Part shown: positions 46,230-57,142 of the stretch, in pieces
How positions within the stretch are numbered: the stretch's first letter is position 1
Layout: every line of letters starts with the position of its first letter
Assembly (NCBI RefSeq): GCF_946480305.1
Contig: NZ_CAMLJQ010000001.1
Span: 1 to 64,000 of the forward strand
Direction: 5' to 3'
DNA length: 64,000 nt
Source: an uncultured Caldimonas sp.
GTDB taxonomy: Bacteria > Pseudomonadota > Gammaproteobacteria > Burkholderiales > Burkholderiaceae
Translations under genes and position numbers: made by a program
The notes under the pieces: generated by a model
Database searches by the model: none
What the model was told of the DNA's origin: nothing
Seen by the model: only the letters and a program-made list of their open reading frames with translations

Positions 46230-46691
46230 TCAGGCCTTGGGGCTGCTCACCTTGTGTCGCATCAGCCGACCTTTTTCGCGTTCCCAGTCGCGCTTCTTCT
46301 CGGTTTCGCGCTTGTCGTGCAACTGCTTGCCCTTGGCGAGCGCGATTTCGGCCTTTACCAGGCCGCCCTTGTAGTGCAGATTGAGCGGCACCAGCGTGTA
46401 GCCTTTCTGCTCGACCTTGCCGATGAGGCGACGGATCTCGTCCTTCTTCATCAGCAGCTTCTTGGTGCGGTCGGCTTCAGGGTGGACGTGGGTCGAGGCA
46501 GTGCGCAGCGCGTTGATGCGGCAGCCGATCAGGTACAGCTCGCCGTCGCGGATGACGACATAGCCGTCGGTCAGCTGGACCTGGCCCGCGCGGATCGCCT
46601 TGACCTCCCAGCCTTCGAGCACGATGCCGGTCTCGAAGCGCTCCTCGATGAGGTAGTCGAACCGGGCTCTCTTGTTTTCTGCGATGGACAT
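46230..46691 (-). CDS. smpB: SsrA-binding protein SmpB
   Basis: A 153-residue RNA-binding protein that works with tmRNA to rescue stalled ribosomes. The beta-barrel core ([29 protein letters not shown]) is followed by the basic C-terminal tail ([20 protein letters not shown]) that enters the mRNA channel. Start ATG 46691; the open frame to 46817 overlaps ratA on the other strand. Divergent from ratA with about 50 bases between them. Confidence 0.96.
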   Translation of the reverse strand: MSIAENKRARFDYLIEERFETGIVLEGWEVKAIRAGQVQLTDGYVVIRDGELYLIGCRINALRTASTHVHPEADRTKKLLMKKDEIRRLIGKVEQKGYTLVPLNLHYKGGLVKAEIALAKGKQLHDKRETEKKRDWEREKGRLMRHKVSSPKA

Positions 46692-46743
46692 CGAAGTCAG
46701 TGGTGTGTGTAGAAGGAGCACGCAAAGCCGGCCCCTAAAATCC

Positions 46744-47205
46744 ATGCATTCTATGAAGCACGTCAAGAAGTCGGTCTTGCTGTGGTACTCGGCGCAGGAG
46801 ATGTACGAGCTGGTCACCCGGGTGCAAGACTATCCGCAGTTCCTTCCCTGGTGCGAAAAGGCCGAGGTGCTGGAGCACCTCGACCGTGAGATGACTGCGC
46901 GCCTGACGCTCGCCTACGCGGGGCTGCGGCATGCCTTCACCACACGCAACTCGCACAGTCCGGGTGAGCTCGTCGTGGTGAAGTTGGTCGACGGGCCGTT
47001 TTCGCTGCTGGAAGGCGAGTGGCGATTCAACGAACTCGGCAGTGGCGCCTCGGGGCCGCCTGCGAGCAAGGTCGAACTCGATCTCCGCTATGCATTTTCG
47101 AGCGGAGCGCTCCAGGCGCTGGTCAGCCCGGTGTTCGACCGCATTGCGAACACGCTGGTCGATTCCTTCGTGCACCGCGCGGAGCAGGTCTATGGCGAGC
47201 GCTGA
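46744..47205 (+). CDS. ratA: RatA-type START/coenzyme Q-binding domain protein
   Basis: About 153 residues of the SRPBCC fold ([34 protein letters not shown]), the family called RatA or YfjG. E. coli RatA was reported to bind 50S subunits; relatives (COQ10-like) bind ubiquinone, so the role is unsettled. It sits between smpB and rnfH, the usual arrangement. Starts at ATG 46744 or 46753; it overlaps rnfH by 14 bases. Confidence 0.88.
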   Translation: MHSMKHVKKSVLLWYSAQEMYELVTRVQDYPQFLPWCEKAEVLEHLDREMTARLTLAYAGLRHAFTTRNSHSPGELVVVKLVDGPFSLLEGEWRFNELGSGASGPPASKVELDLRYAFSSGALQALVSPVFDRIANTLVDSFVHRAEQVYGER

Positions 47206-47503
47206 CGTCCTCCGCGTTGAAGTGGTCTACCTGCCCAAAGACCAACCCGAGGACGTGGTCGCTCTTGAACTGGCGCCCGGTTCGACCGTTCTTCATGCTC
47301 TGCGCGCCAGCGGCGTTCTCGCACGGCATGCGGGGATCGACCTGGCCACTCAGCGCGTGGGCATCTGGGGACGGGTGATGCCGCTCAGCCAACCGCTGCG
47401 CGACAAGGACAGGGTGGAGATCTACCGTCCGTTGACGGTCGATCCGAAGGAGGCACGGCGCCTGCGGTATCGGGACCACAAGGAGCGCAAGGCGGGGCGG
47501 TGA
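47192..47503 (+). CDS. rnfH: RnfH/RatB family ubiquitin-like protein
   Basis: A 103-residue beta-grasp protein (VLRVEVVYLPKDQPEDVVALE; later RDKDRVEIYRPLTVDPKEARRLRY), the UPF0125/RnfH family. The start at 47192 lies inside ratA, implying coupling. In E. coli the pair ratA-ratB is next to smpB, as here. Function is not firmly known. Confidence 0.88.
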   Translation: MASADVLRVEVVYLPKDQPEDVVALELAPGSTVLHALRASGVLARHAGIDLATQRVGIWGRVMPLSQPLRDKDRVEIYRPLTVDPKEARRLRYRDHKERKAGR

Positions 47504-47517
47504 AAGAACCGCGGCGA

Positions 47518-48030
47518 CTATTTGCAGTCGTTCGCCATGATCTGCCGGTTGCGCTCGATTTCCTTCGCGCGGGCGGCGTCGTCCAGGATCTCGCGCTCGC
47601 CCTTCTCATTGGTGCGACCGATGCGCACGCCGCTGTCCAGCGTCTGCTGGTAGCTGCGCGCACGCGCGCAGTTCTCGGCGCGCAGCTTGGCGATACGCTC
47701 TTCCTCTGCCTTGCGCTTGGCTTCCTGCTCCTGCTCTTCCTTCTTACGGCGGGCTTCGAGCTCCTTGTCGACGGTCGGCGCAGATGGTTTCAATGCAGCG
47801 TCGGTCGCTTCGGGCGTAGCGGGCGCGGGTTGGGGTGCCACGAGGCGAGCACCGGCAGGGCGCTGAAGAATGTCTTTCTCGGGCACGGTTGCGGGTGGCG
47901 GGCGGTCGCTGTACTGCACCTTGCCGGTGCCATCCTTCCACTTCCACTGGGCAGCGGCCGGCAGGCTGGCGCCCAGCCCGAGAGCCACCGTCATGGACGC
48001 AGCCAACACGCGAAGCGAGACACTTTTCAT
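47518..48030 (-). CDS. DUF4124 domain protein (exported)
   Basis: A 170-residue secreted protein. The signal peptide ends near residue 28 (SLPAAAQ). The short DUF4124 motif WKWKDGTGKVQYSDRPPP follows directly, then a Pro/Ala linker and a charged coiled coil (DKELEARRKKEEQEQEAKRKAEEERIA in part) with two C-terminal Cys. Such proteins are common periplasmic proteins of unknown role. Start ATG 48030 preferred over 48066. Convergent with rnfH and divergent from guaB. Confidence 0.8.
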   Translation of the reverse strand: MKSVSLRVLAASMTVALGLGASLPAAAQWKWKDGTGKVQYSDRPPPATVPEKDILQRPAGARLVAPQPAPATPEATDAALKPSAPTVDKELEARRKKEEQEQEAKRKAEEERIAKLRAENCARARSYQQTLDSGVRIGRTNEKGEREILDDAARAKEIERNRQIMANDCK

Positions 48031-48138
48031 GCGGCGCAGTGTAGCGGGGGGCATGGGGCCCACCAAGAGGGCGTGACTGCGCTGCCCCTTCAGTCGTGAC
48101 CAATGGCACGGTTTGCATTGGCTGCGGCGCGGGCGAGC

Positions 48139-49670
<1,532 letters not shown>

Positions 49671-49691
49671 GCGCCTCGAGCGACGCGACCC

Positions 49692-49715
49692 AGGCAGCAC
49701 GAGGTGCTGCCTTTT
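49692..49715 (+). terminator. Intrinsic terminator between guaB and guaA
   Basis: AGGCAGCAC (49692-49700) and GTGCTGCCT (49704-49712) form a 9-bp stem with a 3-base loop, followed by TTTT. It probably reduces read-through into guaA. It also shows that the GTG at 49704 is not the guaA start. Confidence 0.7.
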
Positions 49716-49739
49716 CCTTTTCTTGAACAGGCCCCGACC

Positions 49740-51323
49740 GTGCACGACAAGATCCTCATCCTCGATTTCGGCTCCCAGGTCACGCAGCTCATCGCCCGCC
49801 GCGTGCGCGAGGCCCACGTCTACTGCGAGATCCACCCCAACGATGTGAGCGAAGCCTTCATCCGCGAGTACGCGCCCAAGGGCGTGATCCTGTCCGGCAG
49901 CCACGCGAGCACGTATGAATCGCATGAACTGCGTGCGCCGCAGGTCGTGTTCGAACTCGGGGTGCCGGTACTGGGCATCTGCTACGGCATGCAGACCATG
50001 GCCGAGCAACTGGGCGGCAAGGTGGAGTGGAGCGATCACCGCGAATTCGGCTATGCCGAGGTGCGTGCGCACGGCCACACCAAGCTGCTGGAGGCGATCG
50101 AGGACTTCTCCACCGCCGAAGGCCACGGCATGCTGAAGGTGTGGATGAGCCACGGCGACAAGGTCACCGGCCTGCCGCCCGGCTTCAAGCTGATGGCCTC
50201 CACGCCGTCGTGCCCGATCGCCGGCATGGCAGACGAAGCGCGTCGGTTCTATGCGGTGCAGTTCCACCCCGAGGTGACGCACACGCTCAAGGGCCGCGAC
50301 ATGCTGAACCGCTTCGTGCTGCAGATCTGCGGCGCCAAGCCGGATTGGGTGATGGGCGACTACATCGCCGAGGCGGTGGCGAAGATCCGCGAGCAGGTGG
50401 GTGACGAGGAGGTGATCCTGGGGCTTTCCGGCGGCGTCGACTCCAGCGTCGCAGCCGCGCTGATACACCGCGCGATTGGCGATCAGCTCACCTGCGTGTT
50501 CGTCGACCACGGCCTGCTGCGCCTGAACGAAGGCCACATGGTGATGGACATGTTCGCGCGCAACCTGGGCGTGAAGGTGGTGCATGTGGACGCCAGCGAG
50601 CAGTTCATGGGCCACTTGAAGGGCGTGGCCGACCCCGAGGCCAAACGCAAGATCATCGGCCGCGAGTTCGTCGAGGTGTTCCAGGCCGAAGCGAAGAAGC
50701 TCACGCGTGCGAAGTGGCTGGCACAAGGCACCATCTATCCCGACGTGATCGAATCTGCCGGCGCCAAGACGGGCAAGGCGACCACGATCAAGAGCCACCA
50801 TAACGTCGGCGGCCTGCCGGAGACCCTCGGCCTGAAGCTGCTGGAGCCGCTGCGCGAGCTGTTCAAGGACGAGGTGCGCGAGCTGGGCGTGGCGCTGGGC
50901 CTGCCGCACGAGATGGTCTACCGCCACCCGTTCCCCGGGCCGGGCCTGGGTGTGCGCATCCTCGGCGAGGTCAAGCGCGAGTACGCCGACCTGCTGCGCC
51001 GTGCCGATGCGATCTTCATCGAGGAGCTGCGCAACACGGTCGACACGGCCAGCGGCAAGAGCTGGTACGACCTCACCAGCCAGGCGTTCGCCGTGTTCCT
51101 GCCCGTCAAGAGCGTCGGCGTGATGGGTGACGGCCGTACCTACGACTACGTCGTCGCACTGCGCGCGGTGCAAACCAGCGACTTCATGACCGCCGACTGG
51201 GCCGAGCTGCCTTACAGCCTGCTCAAGCGCACCTCGAGCCGCATCATCAACGAAGTGCGTGGCATCAACCGCGTGACCTACGACGTGTCGTCCAAGCCGC
51301 CGGCGACGATCGAGTGGGAGTGA
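49740..51323 (+). CDS. guaA: GMP synthase (glutamine-hydrolysing)
   Basis: A 527-residue enzyme converting XMP to GMP. The N-terminal class-I amidotransferase has the nucleophile in GICYGMQTM near residue 83 and the His-Glu pair in FHPEVTHT near 175. The PP-loop ATPase motif is [11 protein letters not shown] near 230, and the C-terminal dimerisation domain ends [18 protein letters not shown]. It starts at GTG 49740, downstream of the guaB terminator. Confidence 0.96.
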   Translation: MHDKILILDFGSQVTQLIARRVREAHVYCEIHPNDVSEAFIREYAPKGVILSGSHASTYESHELRAPQVVFELGVPVLGICYGMQTMAEQLGGKVEWSDHREFGYAEVRAHGHTKLLEAIEDFSTAEGHGMLKVWMSHGDKVTGLPPGFKLMASTPSCPIAGMADEARRFYAVQFHPEVTHTLKGRDMLNRFVLQICGAKPDWVMGDYIAEAVAKIREQVGDEEVILGLSGGVDSSVAAALIHRAIGDQLTCVFVDHGLLRLNEGHMVMDMFARNLGVKVVHVDASEQFMGHLKGVADPEAKRKIIGREFVEVFQAEAKKLTRAKWLAQGTIYPDVIESAGAKTGKATTIKSHHNVGGLPETLGLKLLEPLRELFKDEVRELGVALGLPHEMVYRHPFPGPGLGVRILGEVKREYADLLRRADAIFIEELRNTVDTASGKSWYDLTSQAFAVFLPVKSVGVMGDGRTYDYVVALRAVQTSDFMTADWAELPYSLLKRTSSRIINEVRGINRVTYDVSSKPPATIEWE

Positions 51324-51353
51324 GGCGGCGGCCTTGCGCGCGCCGGCAGCCGG

Positions 51354-51911
51354 TCACTTCACCCGCTGCTTCTCCAGCTTGCGCGCCAGCGTGCGCCGGT
51401 GCATGCCGAGGCGGCGGGCGGTCTCCGAGATGTTGAAGCCGGTTTCGGCCAGCGTCTCGTGGATGCGTTCCCACTCCAGCGTCTTGATCGAGGTGGTGCG
51501 CTCGGTGAGTTCGACCTCGGCATCGCCTTGGGCGCGTGCGAACGCGGCTTCGATGTCGTCGGTGTTGGCCGGCTTGGCCAGGTAGTGGCGGGCGCCGAGC
51601 TTGATGGCCTCGACGGCGGTAGCGATGCTGGCGTAGCCGGTGAGCACCACGACCACGATGTCGGCGTCGTGTTCATGCAGTGCCTGCACGCAGGCCAGGC
51701 CGGAGGCACCGCCCGCCAGACGGAGGTCGACCACCGCATAGTCGGGCCGGTGCTCGCGCAACAGCGCACGCACGTCGTCCAGGCTGGTGGCGCGCAGCAC
51801 CCGGTAGCTGCGTCGCTCGAAGGAGCGCACCAGCGTACGAGCAAAGGCATCGTCGTCCTCGACGATCAGCAGCAGGCGTTGGTCGTCGTCAGCGGGTGTC
51901 ATCGGTGGCAT
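51354..51911 (-). CDS. regA: Redox response regulator RegA/PrrA/ActR-type
   Basis: A 185-residue response regulator. The receiver domain (about 8-125) has the acidic pair in LLIVEDDD, the phospho-accepting Asp in YAVVDLRLAGG and the Lys in YLAKPA. A short linker leads to a C-terminal Fis-type HTH (about 142-185, ETGFNISETARRLGMHRRTLARKL). This compact layout is characteristic of RegA/PrrA/RoxR. The ATG at 51911 has GGAG just upstream and overlaps the regB 3' end. Expected targets include respiratory genes such as the adjacent cyo operon. Confidence 0.87.
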   Translation of the reverse strand: MPPMTPADDDQRLLLIVEDDDAFARTLVRSFERRSYRVLRATSLDDVRALLREHRPDYAVVDLRLAGGASGLACVQALHEHDADIVVVVLTGYASIATAVEAIKLGARHYLAKPANTDDIEAAFARAQGDAEVELTERTTSIKTLEWERIHETLAETGFNISETARRLGMHRRTLARKLEKQRVK

Positions 51912-53238
51912 CTTGCTCCGGCGGTGCCAGCGCGGCAAGCGGCAGTCGAATCTCCACTTCGGCACCACCTTCAGGCCGGTTGCGTGCGGCGATACGCCCG
52001 CCCAGCGCCCGCACGACGTTGACCGCGAGGAACAGCCCCAGCCCGCTGCCCGGCCGGCCCTTGCTGGACTGGTAGGGCTTGCCGAACCGTTCGAGCATGG
52101 CGGGCGCGAAGCCCGGCCCTTCGTCGAGCACGCGCAACACCAGTTCCTCGTTCTCGCAATGCGCGAGCAGGCGGGGCGCGGCGTGGGGGGCGGCCTCGAA
52201 GGCGTTGTCGATGACGTTGTCGATCATCTGGCGCAGCGCGAAGTCGGAGATCACCGCCAGGTCGGGCGTGCCACTGCGGTCGTAGTCCAGGCCGGGCGCG
52301 GCGCTGCGCGTGGTGCGCCAGTGAGCCACCAGTTCATCGAGGAAGGCATGCAGCGTGGTCAGCACCGGGGCCTCGCCCCGCGCTTCGCCTGCCGACAGCA
52401 GGATGTTGCTGACGATGGTCTTGCAACGCTGCAACTGCAGTTGCATTTCCTCGATGTCTTCGCGCAGCTCCGGCTCGGCCGCGAACGGCGCCATGCGCGA
52501 CCAGTCCCCCAGGATGACCGACAAGGTGGACAGCGGCGTGCCCAGCTCGTGGGCCGCGCCCGAGGCCAGCAGGCCCATGCGCACGATGTGTTCTTCTTCG
52601 GCTGCGCGCTGGCGCAGGTCGGCCAGGCGCGCATCGCGCTGGCGCAGGTTGCGACCGATGCGCACGATGAAGATGCCGAGCAATACCGCATTCAGCAGGA
52701 AGCACAGCAGCAGGCCGCCGATGTAGTAGGGCGCCGACAGCGCACCGCCTTGCAGCCCGGGCAGCTCGAGAGGCCGGTGCCACTGCGTGAGCGCCGCGAA
52801 GCACAGGCTCGTGATGCCGACGATGGTCCAGGTGTGGCGGGGGCGCAGCAGCACCGACGCCACCGCCACCTGCAGCAGGTACAGGAAGATGAACGGGTTG
52901 GTGACACCGCCTGCGTAGAAGAGCTGGCCGCTGAGCACGCCCACGTCCACCAGCAACCCCGCCAGCAGTTCGGTGTCGCCCACCCGGAATGCCGCCCGGC
53001 TGCGCAGCCAGCAGGCCGCGTTGAAGAGCGCGAGCGCGCCCAGCAGCGTCAGCATCTCGGCCAAGGGCAGCGTGATGCCGAGCGCTAAGTGCACCGCGAG
53101 GATCGTGACCAGTTGCCCGGCCACCGCCAGCCATCGCAGTTGGATCAGCTGCAGCAGGTTGTTGTGCCCCGCCAGCTTGTCGGCCGCCTGGCCGGCTTCG
53201 CCAGGTGCGGCACGCGTCCGCGCTGCGGCTGCGTCCAC
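51889..53238 (-). CDS. regB: Redox sensor histidine kinase RegB/PrrB-type
   Basis: About 449 residues. There are six predicted membrane helices (about 30-200). The quinone-binding GGxTNPF motif in YAGGVTNPFIFLYLLQ is the hallmark of RegB/PrrB. The H-box is ASGAAHELGTPLSTLS, a single Cys in QLQRCKTIV lies in the position of the redox-active cysteine, and the ATP-binding N and G boxes follow (IDNAFEAAP, GSGLGLFLAV). I prefer GTG 53238, with GAGAGG upstream and 10 bases after SURF1; a frame to 53304 overlaps SURF1. Confidence 0.87.
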   Translation of the reverse strand: MDAAAARTRAAPGEAGQAADKLAGHNNLLQLIQLRWLAVAGQLVTILAVHLALGITLPLAEMLTLLGALALFNAACWLRSRAAFRVGDTELLAGLLVDVGVLSGQLFYAGGVTNPFIFLYLLQVAVASVLLRPRHTWTIVGITSLCFAALTQWHRPLELPGLQGGALSAPYYIGGLLLCFLLNAVLLGIFIVRIGRNLRQRDARLADLRQRAAEEEHIVRMGLLASGAAHELGTPLSTLSVILGDWSRMAPFAAEPELREDIEEMQLQLQRCKTIVSNILLSAGEARGEAPVLTTLHAFLDELVAHWRTTRSAAPGLDYDRSGTPDLAVISDFALRQMIDNVIDNAFEAAPHAAPRLLAHCENEELVLRVLDEGPGFAPAMLERFGKPYQSSKGRPGSGLGLFLAVNVVRALGGRIAARNRPEGGAEVEIRLPLAALAPPEQDATDDTR

Positions 53239-53248
53239 GAGCGCCCTC

Positions 53249-54058
53249 TCAATCGCCGCCCGCCGCGCGGTGGCGCTGTGCGCGGTGTTCAACGTAGACG
53301 GCATAGCCGATGGCGACAGCCACCATCGCTGCCAGCGCGAACCAGGTCAGGGCGTACATCAGGTGATTGTTGCTGAAGTTGAGCACCGTCAGGCCAGGGC
53401 GTGGCCAATCGATCGGTGCGTCGTCGTCCGCCGCCACGTCGACGAAATAAGGGGCCACGAGCCCGCCGTGTTCGCCGCTGCCCAGTCCGCGCGACGCGGC
53501 GATGGCTGAAACATCGCGCGAGTACCACCGGCCCGCATCAGGGTTGTTGTCCTGCAGCAGGCGGCCGCTTGGTTCGGACAGGCGCAGCAGCCCGGTGACC
53601 GACTGCGTGCCGTCGGTTCCGCGTTCGCCGCGCGCGGTGCGCTCGCGCTTGTCGGGCGGCACGAAACCGCGGTTGACCAGCACCCAGAAGCCCTGTTCGG
53701 TGCGCAGCGGCGTCAACACCCAGTAGCCGCTGCCCAGCGCCGTGGTGGCCTGCACCAGGGTTTCGAGGTCGTGCGCGTAGGTGCCGCGCAGGTGCACCCG
53801 GCGGTACTCTGCGCTGGCGGCATCCAGAGCGCTCCAGTCCGTCGGCCCGGGCGCTGCCACCGGCGCCGCCTTCAGCCGTGCGTCGACGCGCTCGATCAGC
53901 TCGGTCTTCCAGGTCAGCCGGTTGATCTGCCACAGGCCGAGTGCTACGAAACCGGCAAAGGCAAACAGTCCTGCCAGCAGCAGCGTGACCCATAACACCG
54001 GGCGGGGTGCGCGAGGGGTGGCGTCGTGGTCGTCGGGCCGAGCGGTGGTCGAGTTCAT
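53249..54058 (-). CDS. SURF1-family cytochrome oxidase assembly protein
   Basis: A 269-residue membrane protein with one N-terminal helix (about 22-45, LLAGLFAFAGFVALGLWQINRL) and one C-terminal helix (about 232-255). The periplasmic domain between them includes the YRRVHLRGTYAHD and GYWVLTPLRTEQGFWVLVNRGFVP motifs of SURF1/SCO-linked haem insertion factors. Its ATG overlaps the cyoD stop (ATGA), so it belongs to the oxidase operon and probably helps insert haem into CyoB. Confidence 0.9.
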   Translation of the reverse strand: MNSTTARPDDHDATPRAPRPVLWVTLLLAGLFAFAGFVALGLWQINRLTWKTELIERVDARLKAAPVAAPGPTDWSALDAASAEYRRVHLRGTYAHDLETLVQATTALGSGYWVLTPLRTEQGFWVLVNRGFVPPDKRERTARGERGTDGTQSVTGLLRLSEPSGRLLQDNNPDAGRWYSRDVSAIAASRGLGSGEHGGLVAPYFVDVAADDDAPIDWPRPGLTVLNFSNNHLMYALTWFALAAMVAVAIGYAVYVEHRAQRHRAAGGD

Positions 54059-54453
54059 GGCATCGATCGCATGTCGTGCACCGGCATCATGTTCGTGTTC
54101 AGGTGATACATCACCCAGATCGAACCAGCCAGCATGATGAGCACCAGGGCTGCGGTGAAGATCAGCGCCAGCATGGACCAGCCGCCTTCGATCTTCGCGT
54201 TCATGTGCAGGAAATAGATCATGTGCACGACGATCTGCACCGCCGCGAAGCCGAGGATCACGGCTGCCGTGGTGCCAGGTGTGGGCAGCACCTTGCCCAT
54301 CACGAGCCAGAACGGAATGGCGGTGAGCAGCACCGACAGCGCGAAGCCGATCACGTAACCCTTGGCACTGAAGTGGTAGCCAGCGCCGTCGTCGTGGTGG
54401 GCGTCGGAATGGTGGCCGCTCGCCGCGGGCACAGGGGGCAGGGGATGAGTCAC
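54055..54453 (-). CDS. cyoD: Cytochrome bo3 ubiquinol oxidase subunit IV
   Basis: A 132-residue membrane protein with three helices and the family motif FAAVQIVVHMIYFLHM. It supports assembly of the oxidase around CyoB. It starts at GTG 54453, overlapping the cyoC stop (GTGA), and overlaps SURF1 at its end. The N-terminus is His/Asp-rich (GHHSDAHHDDGAGYHF). Confidence 0.9.
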   Translation of the reverse strand: MTHPLPPVPAASGHHSDAHHDDGAGYHFSAKGYVIGFALSVLLTAIPFWLVMGKVLPTPGTTAAVILGFAAVQIVVHMIYFLHMNAKIEGGWSMLALIFTAALVLIMLAGSIWVMYHLNTNMMPVHDMRSMP

Positions 54454-55085
54454 AGCGTTCCCATCAGGTAGACGAAGGTGAACACGCCGATCCAGACGAC
54501 GTCGAGGAAGTGCCAGAACATCGACAGGCACATCAGGCGGCGCTTGTTCTCGGCAATCAAGCCATGCTTGTGCACCTGAGCCATCAGCGTGATCAACCAC
54601 AGGGTACCGAAGGCGACGTGCAGGCCGTGCGTGCCCACCAGCGTGAAGAACGACGACAGGAACGCGCTGCGCTGCGGGCCGGCACCCTGATGGATCAGGT
54701 GAGCGAACTCGTACAGCTCGATACCGAGGAAGCCCAACCCCAGCAGCCCGGTGACGGCCAGCCAGCCGAGCACCTGCGACTTGCGGCCATGCTGAGCGCC
54801 GATCATTGCGAAGCCGTAGGTGATGGACGACAGCAGCAGCAATGCGGTGTTGATGGCGACCAGCTGCAGATCGAACAGGTCGGCACCCGATGGCCCGGCG
54901 GCGTAGCTGCGGCCGAGCACGGCATAGGTGGCGAACAGCACCGCGAAGATGAGGCAGTCGCTCATCAGGTACAGCCAGAAGCCCAGCAGCGTGCCTTGCT
55001 GGGGGTGGTGGTCGCCGTTGTCGTAGAACACCGGGGCGGGTACGCCGGTGTTCGTGGCGAGAACGTGTTGAGGGGTCTGCATCAT
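54450..55085 (-). CDS. cyoC: Cytochrome bo3 ubiquinol oxidase subunit III
   Basis: About 211 residues with five transmembrane helices. Family motifs visible are GFWLYLMSDCLIFAVLFATY, the conserved ELYEF, TLVGTHGLHVAFGTLW and WHFLDVVWIGVFTFVYL. The start is one of two adjacent ATGs at 55085/55082, 14 bases after the cyoB stop. It stabilises the oxidase core and its proton-uptake side. Confidence 0.93.
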   Translation of the reverse strand: MMQTPQHVLATNTGVPAPVFYDNGDHHPQQGTLLGFWLYLMSDCLIFAVLFATYAVLGRSYAAGPSGADLFDLQLVAINTALLLLSSITYGFAMIGAQHGRKSQVLGWLAVTGLLGLGFLGIELYEFAHLIHQGAGPQRSAFLSSFFTLVGTHGLHVAFGTLWLITLMAQVHKHGLIAENKRRLMCLSMFWHFLDVVWIGVFTFVYLMGTL

Positions 55086-55099
55086 CGTTCGTGCTGCTC

Positions 55100-57109
55100 T
55101 TACGCCTGGGCGCCGGCCAGCGCCAGCGTGCGGCGCTCTTCGCTGCGCGCCACCTCGTCGGCAGGGATGTGGTAATCGCGCTGGTAGTTGAAGGTGTGGA
55201 CGATCGCGGCAACCACCGTGGCAAGGAACGTGAGCCCCGCCACCAGCCACATGTGCCAGATCAGCGCGAAGCCCAGCGCGGTGGACAGCGCGGCGATCAC
55301 CACGCCGGCGGCGGTGTTCTTGGGCATGTGGATGGGCTTGAAGCCGCTCACCGGGCGTTGCGCGCCACGCCGCTTCATGTCGTGCCAGGCGTCGTTGTCG
55401 TGCACCACGGGCGTGAAGGCGAAGTTGTAGTCGGGCGGCGGCGAGGCGGTGGACCATTCCAGCGTGCGGCCGTCCCACGGATCACCGGTCACGTCGCGCA
55501 GCTGCTCGCGCTTGCGGTAGCTCACGACCAGCTGCACGACGAAGGACGCGATGCCCAGCGCGATCAGCACCGCACCGAAGGCCGCCACCTGGAACCAGAT
55601 CTGCAGCGACGGATCGTCGAAATGGCTCATGCGCCGGGTCACGCCCATCAGTCCGAGCACGTACAGCGGCATGAAGGCGAAGAAGAAGCCGATCTGCCAG
55701 AACCAGAACGAGCACTTGCCCCAGAACGGGTCGAGCTTGTAGCCGAAGGCCTTGGGGAACCAGAACACGATGCCGGCGAACAGGCCGAACAGCACGCCGC
55801 CGATGATCACGTTGTGGAAGTGCGCGATCAGGAACAGGCTGTTGTGCAGCACGAAGTCGGCCGGCGGCACCGCGAGCAGCACGCCGGTCATGCCGCCGAT
55901 CACGAAGGTGACCATGAAGCCCACGGTCCACAGCATCGGCACCTCGAACTGGATGCGCCCGCGGTACATCGTGAACAGCCAGTTGAAGATCTTCGCCCCG
56001 GTGGGGATCGAGATGATCATCGTCGTGATGCCGAAGAACGAGTTGACGCTGGCGCCCGAGCCCATCGTGAAGAAGTGGTGCAGCCACACCAGGTACGACA
56101 GGATGGTGATGACCACCGTGGCATAGACCATGGATGCATAGCCGAACAGGCGCTTGCGGCTGAAGGTGGAGACCACTTCGGAGAAGATGCCGAAGGCCGG
56201 CAGCACCAGGATGTAGACCTCGGGGTGGCCCCAGATCCAGATCAGGTTCACGTACATCATCGCGTTGCCGCCGAGGTCGTTCGTGAAGAAGTTGGTGCCG
56301 ATGTAGCGGTCCAGGGTCAGCAGCGCGAGCGTGGCCGTGAGCACAGGGAACGACGCGACGATCAGGATGTTGGCGCACAGCGAGGTCCAGGTGAACACCG
56401 GCATGCGCATCATCGTCATGCCGGGCGCGCGCATCTTGATGATGGTGGCGATGAGGTTGATGCCCGACAGCGTCGTGCCCACTCCCGCGACCTGCAGCGA
56501 CCACAGGTAGTAGTCCACCCCGACGCCCGGACTCTGCAGGATGCCCGACAGCGGCGGGTAGGCCAACCAGCCGGTGCGCGCGAACTCGCCGACGAACAGC
56601 GACGCCATCACGAGCACCGCGCCGCCCGCCGTCATCCAGAAGCTGAAGTTGTTCAGGAACGGGAAGGCCACGTCGCGGGCACCGATCTGCAGCGGCACCA
56701 CGTAGTTCATGAAGCCGGTGATCAGCGGCATCGCCACGAAGAAGATCATGATCACGCCGTGGGCCGTGAAGATCTGGTCGTAGTGATGCGGCGGCAGGAA
56801 GCCGGCAGCATCACCGAACGCGACGGCCTGCTGGGCGCGCATCATGATGGCGTCGGCGAAGCCGCGCAGCAGCATCACCAGGCCCAGCACCATGTACATG
56901 ATGCCGATCTTCTTGTGGTCGATGCTGGTGATCCAGTCGCGCCACAGCGTTCCCCACAGGCGGTAGCGCGTCAGCAACGCGAGGATGGCCAGACCGCCCA
57001 GCGCGGTGGCGGCGAAGGTGCCGATCAGGATGGGCTCGTGCAGCGGGATGGCATCCCAGCCGAGGCGGCCGAACACGAGTTGGCTCAGATCGAGGGAGTC
57101 GGAAGACAT
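55100..57109 (-). CDS. cyoB: Cytochrome bo3 ubiquinol oxidase subunit I
   Basis: A haem-copper oxidase subunit of about 669 residues that reduces oxygen to water and pumps protons. The haem and CuB ligands are visible: [17 protein letters not shown] (with the His-Tyr crosslink), WLHHFF and [11 protein letters not shown]. The length and the C-terminal extension are those of quinol oxidases rather than aa3. The start is probably ATG 57109 (a second ATG lies at 57121), 33 bases after the cyoA stop. Confidence 0.96.
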   Translation of the reverse strand: MSSDSLDLSQLVFGRLGWDAIPLHEPILIGTFAATALGGLAILALLTRYRLWGTLWRDWITSIDHKKIGIMYMVLGLVMLLRGFADAIMMRAQQAVAFGDAAGFLPPHHYDQIFTAHGVIMIFFVAMPLITGFMNYVVPLQIGARDVAFPFLNNFSFWMTAGGAVLVMASLFVGEFARTGWLAYPPLSGILQSPGVGVDYYLWSLQVAGVGTTLSGINLIATIIKMRAPGMTMMRMPVFTWTSLCANILIVASFPVLTATLALLTLDRYIGTNFFTNDLGGNAMMYVNLIWIWGHPEVYILVLPAFGIFSEVVSTFSRKRLFGYASMVYATVVITILSYLVWLHHFFTMGSGASVNSFFGITTMIISIPTGAKIFNWLFTMYRGRIQFEVPMLWTVGFMVTFVIGGMTGVLLAVPPADFVLHNSLFLIAHFHNVIIGGVLFGLFAGIVFWFPKAFGYKLDPFWGKCSFWFWQIGFFFAFMPLYVLGLMGVTRRMSHFDDPSLQIWFQVAAFGAVLIALGIASFVVQLVVSYRKREQLRDVTGDPWDGRTLEWSTASPPPDYNFAFTPVVHDNDAWHDMKRRGAQRPVSGFKPIHMPKNTAAGVVIAALSTALGFALIWHMWLVAGLTFLATVVAAIVHTFNYQRDYHIPADEVARSEERRTLALAGAQA

Positions 57110-57142
57110 CAGGAAACTCACGCAGTGGCAGGCGCAGCCGGC

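Noticed and set aside
49704..49739. Upstream GTG start for guaA
   Set aside because: The GTG is the right arm of the guaB terminator hairpin; the family start is [10 protein letters not shown] at 49740.
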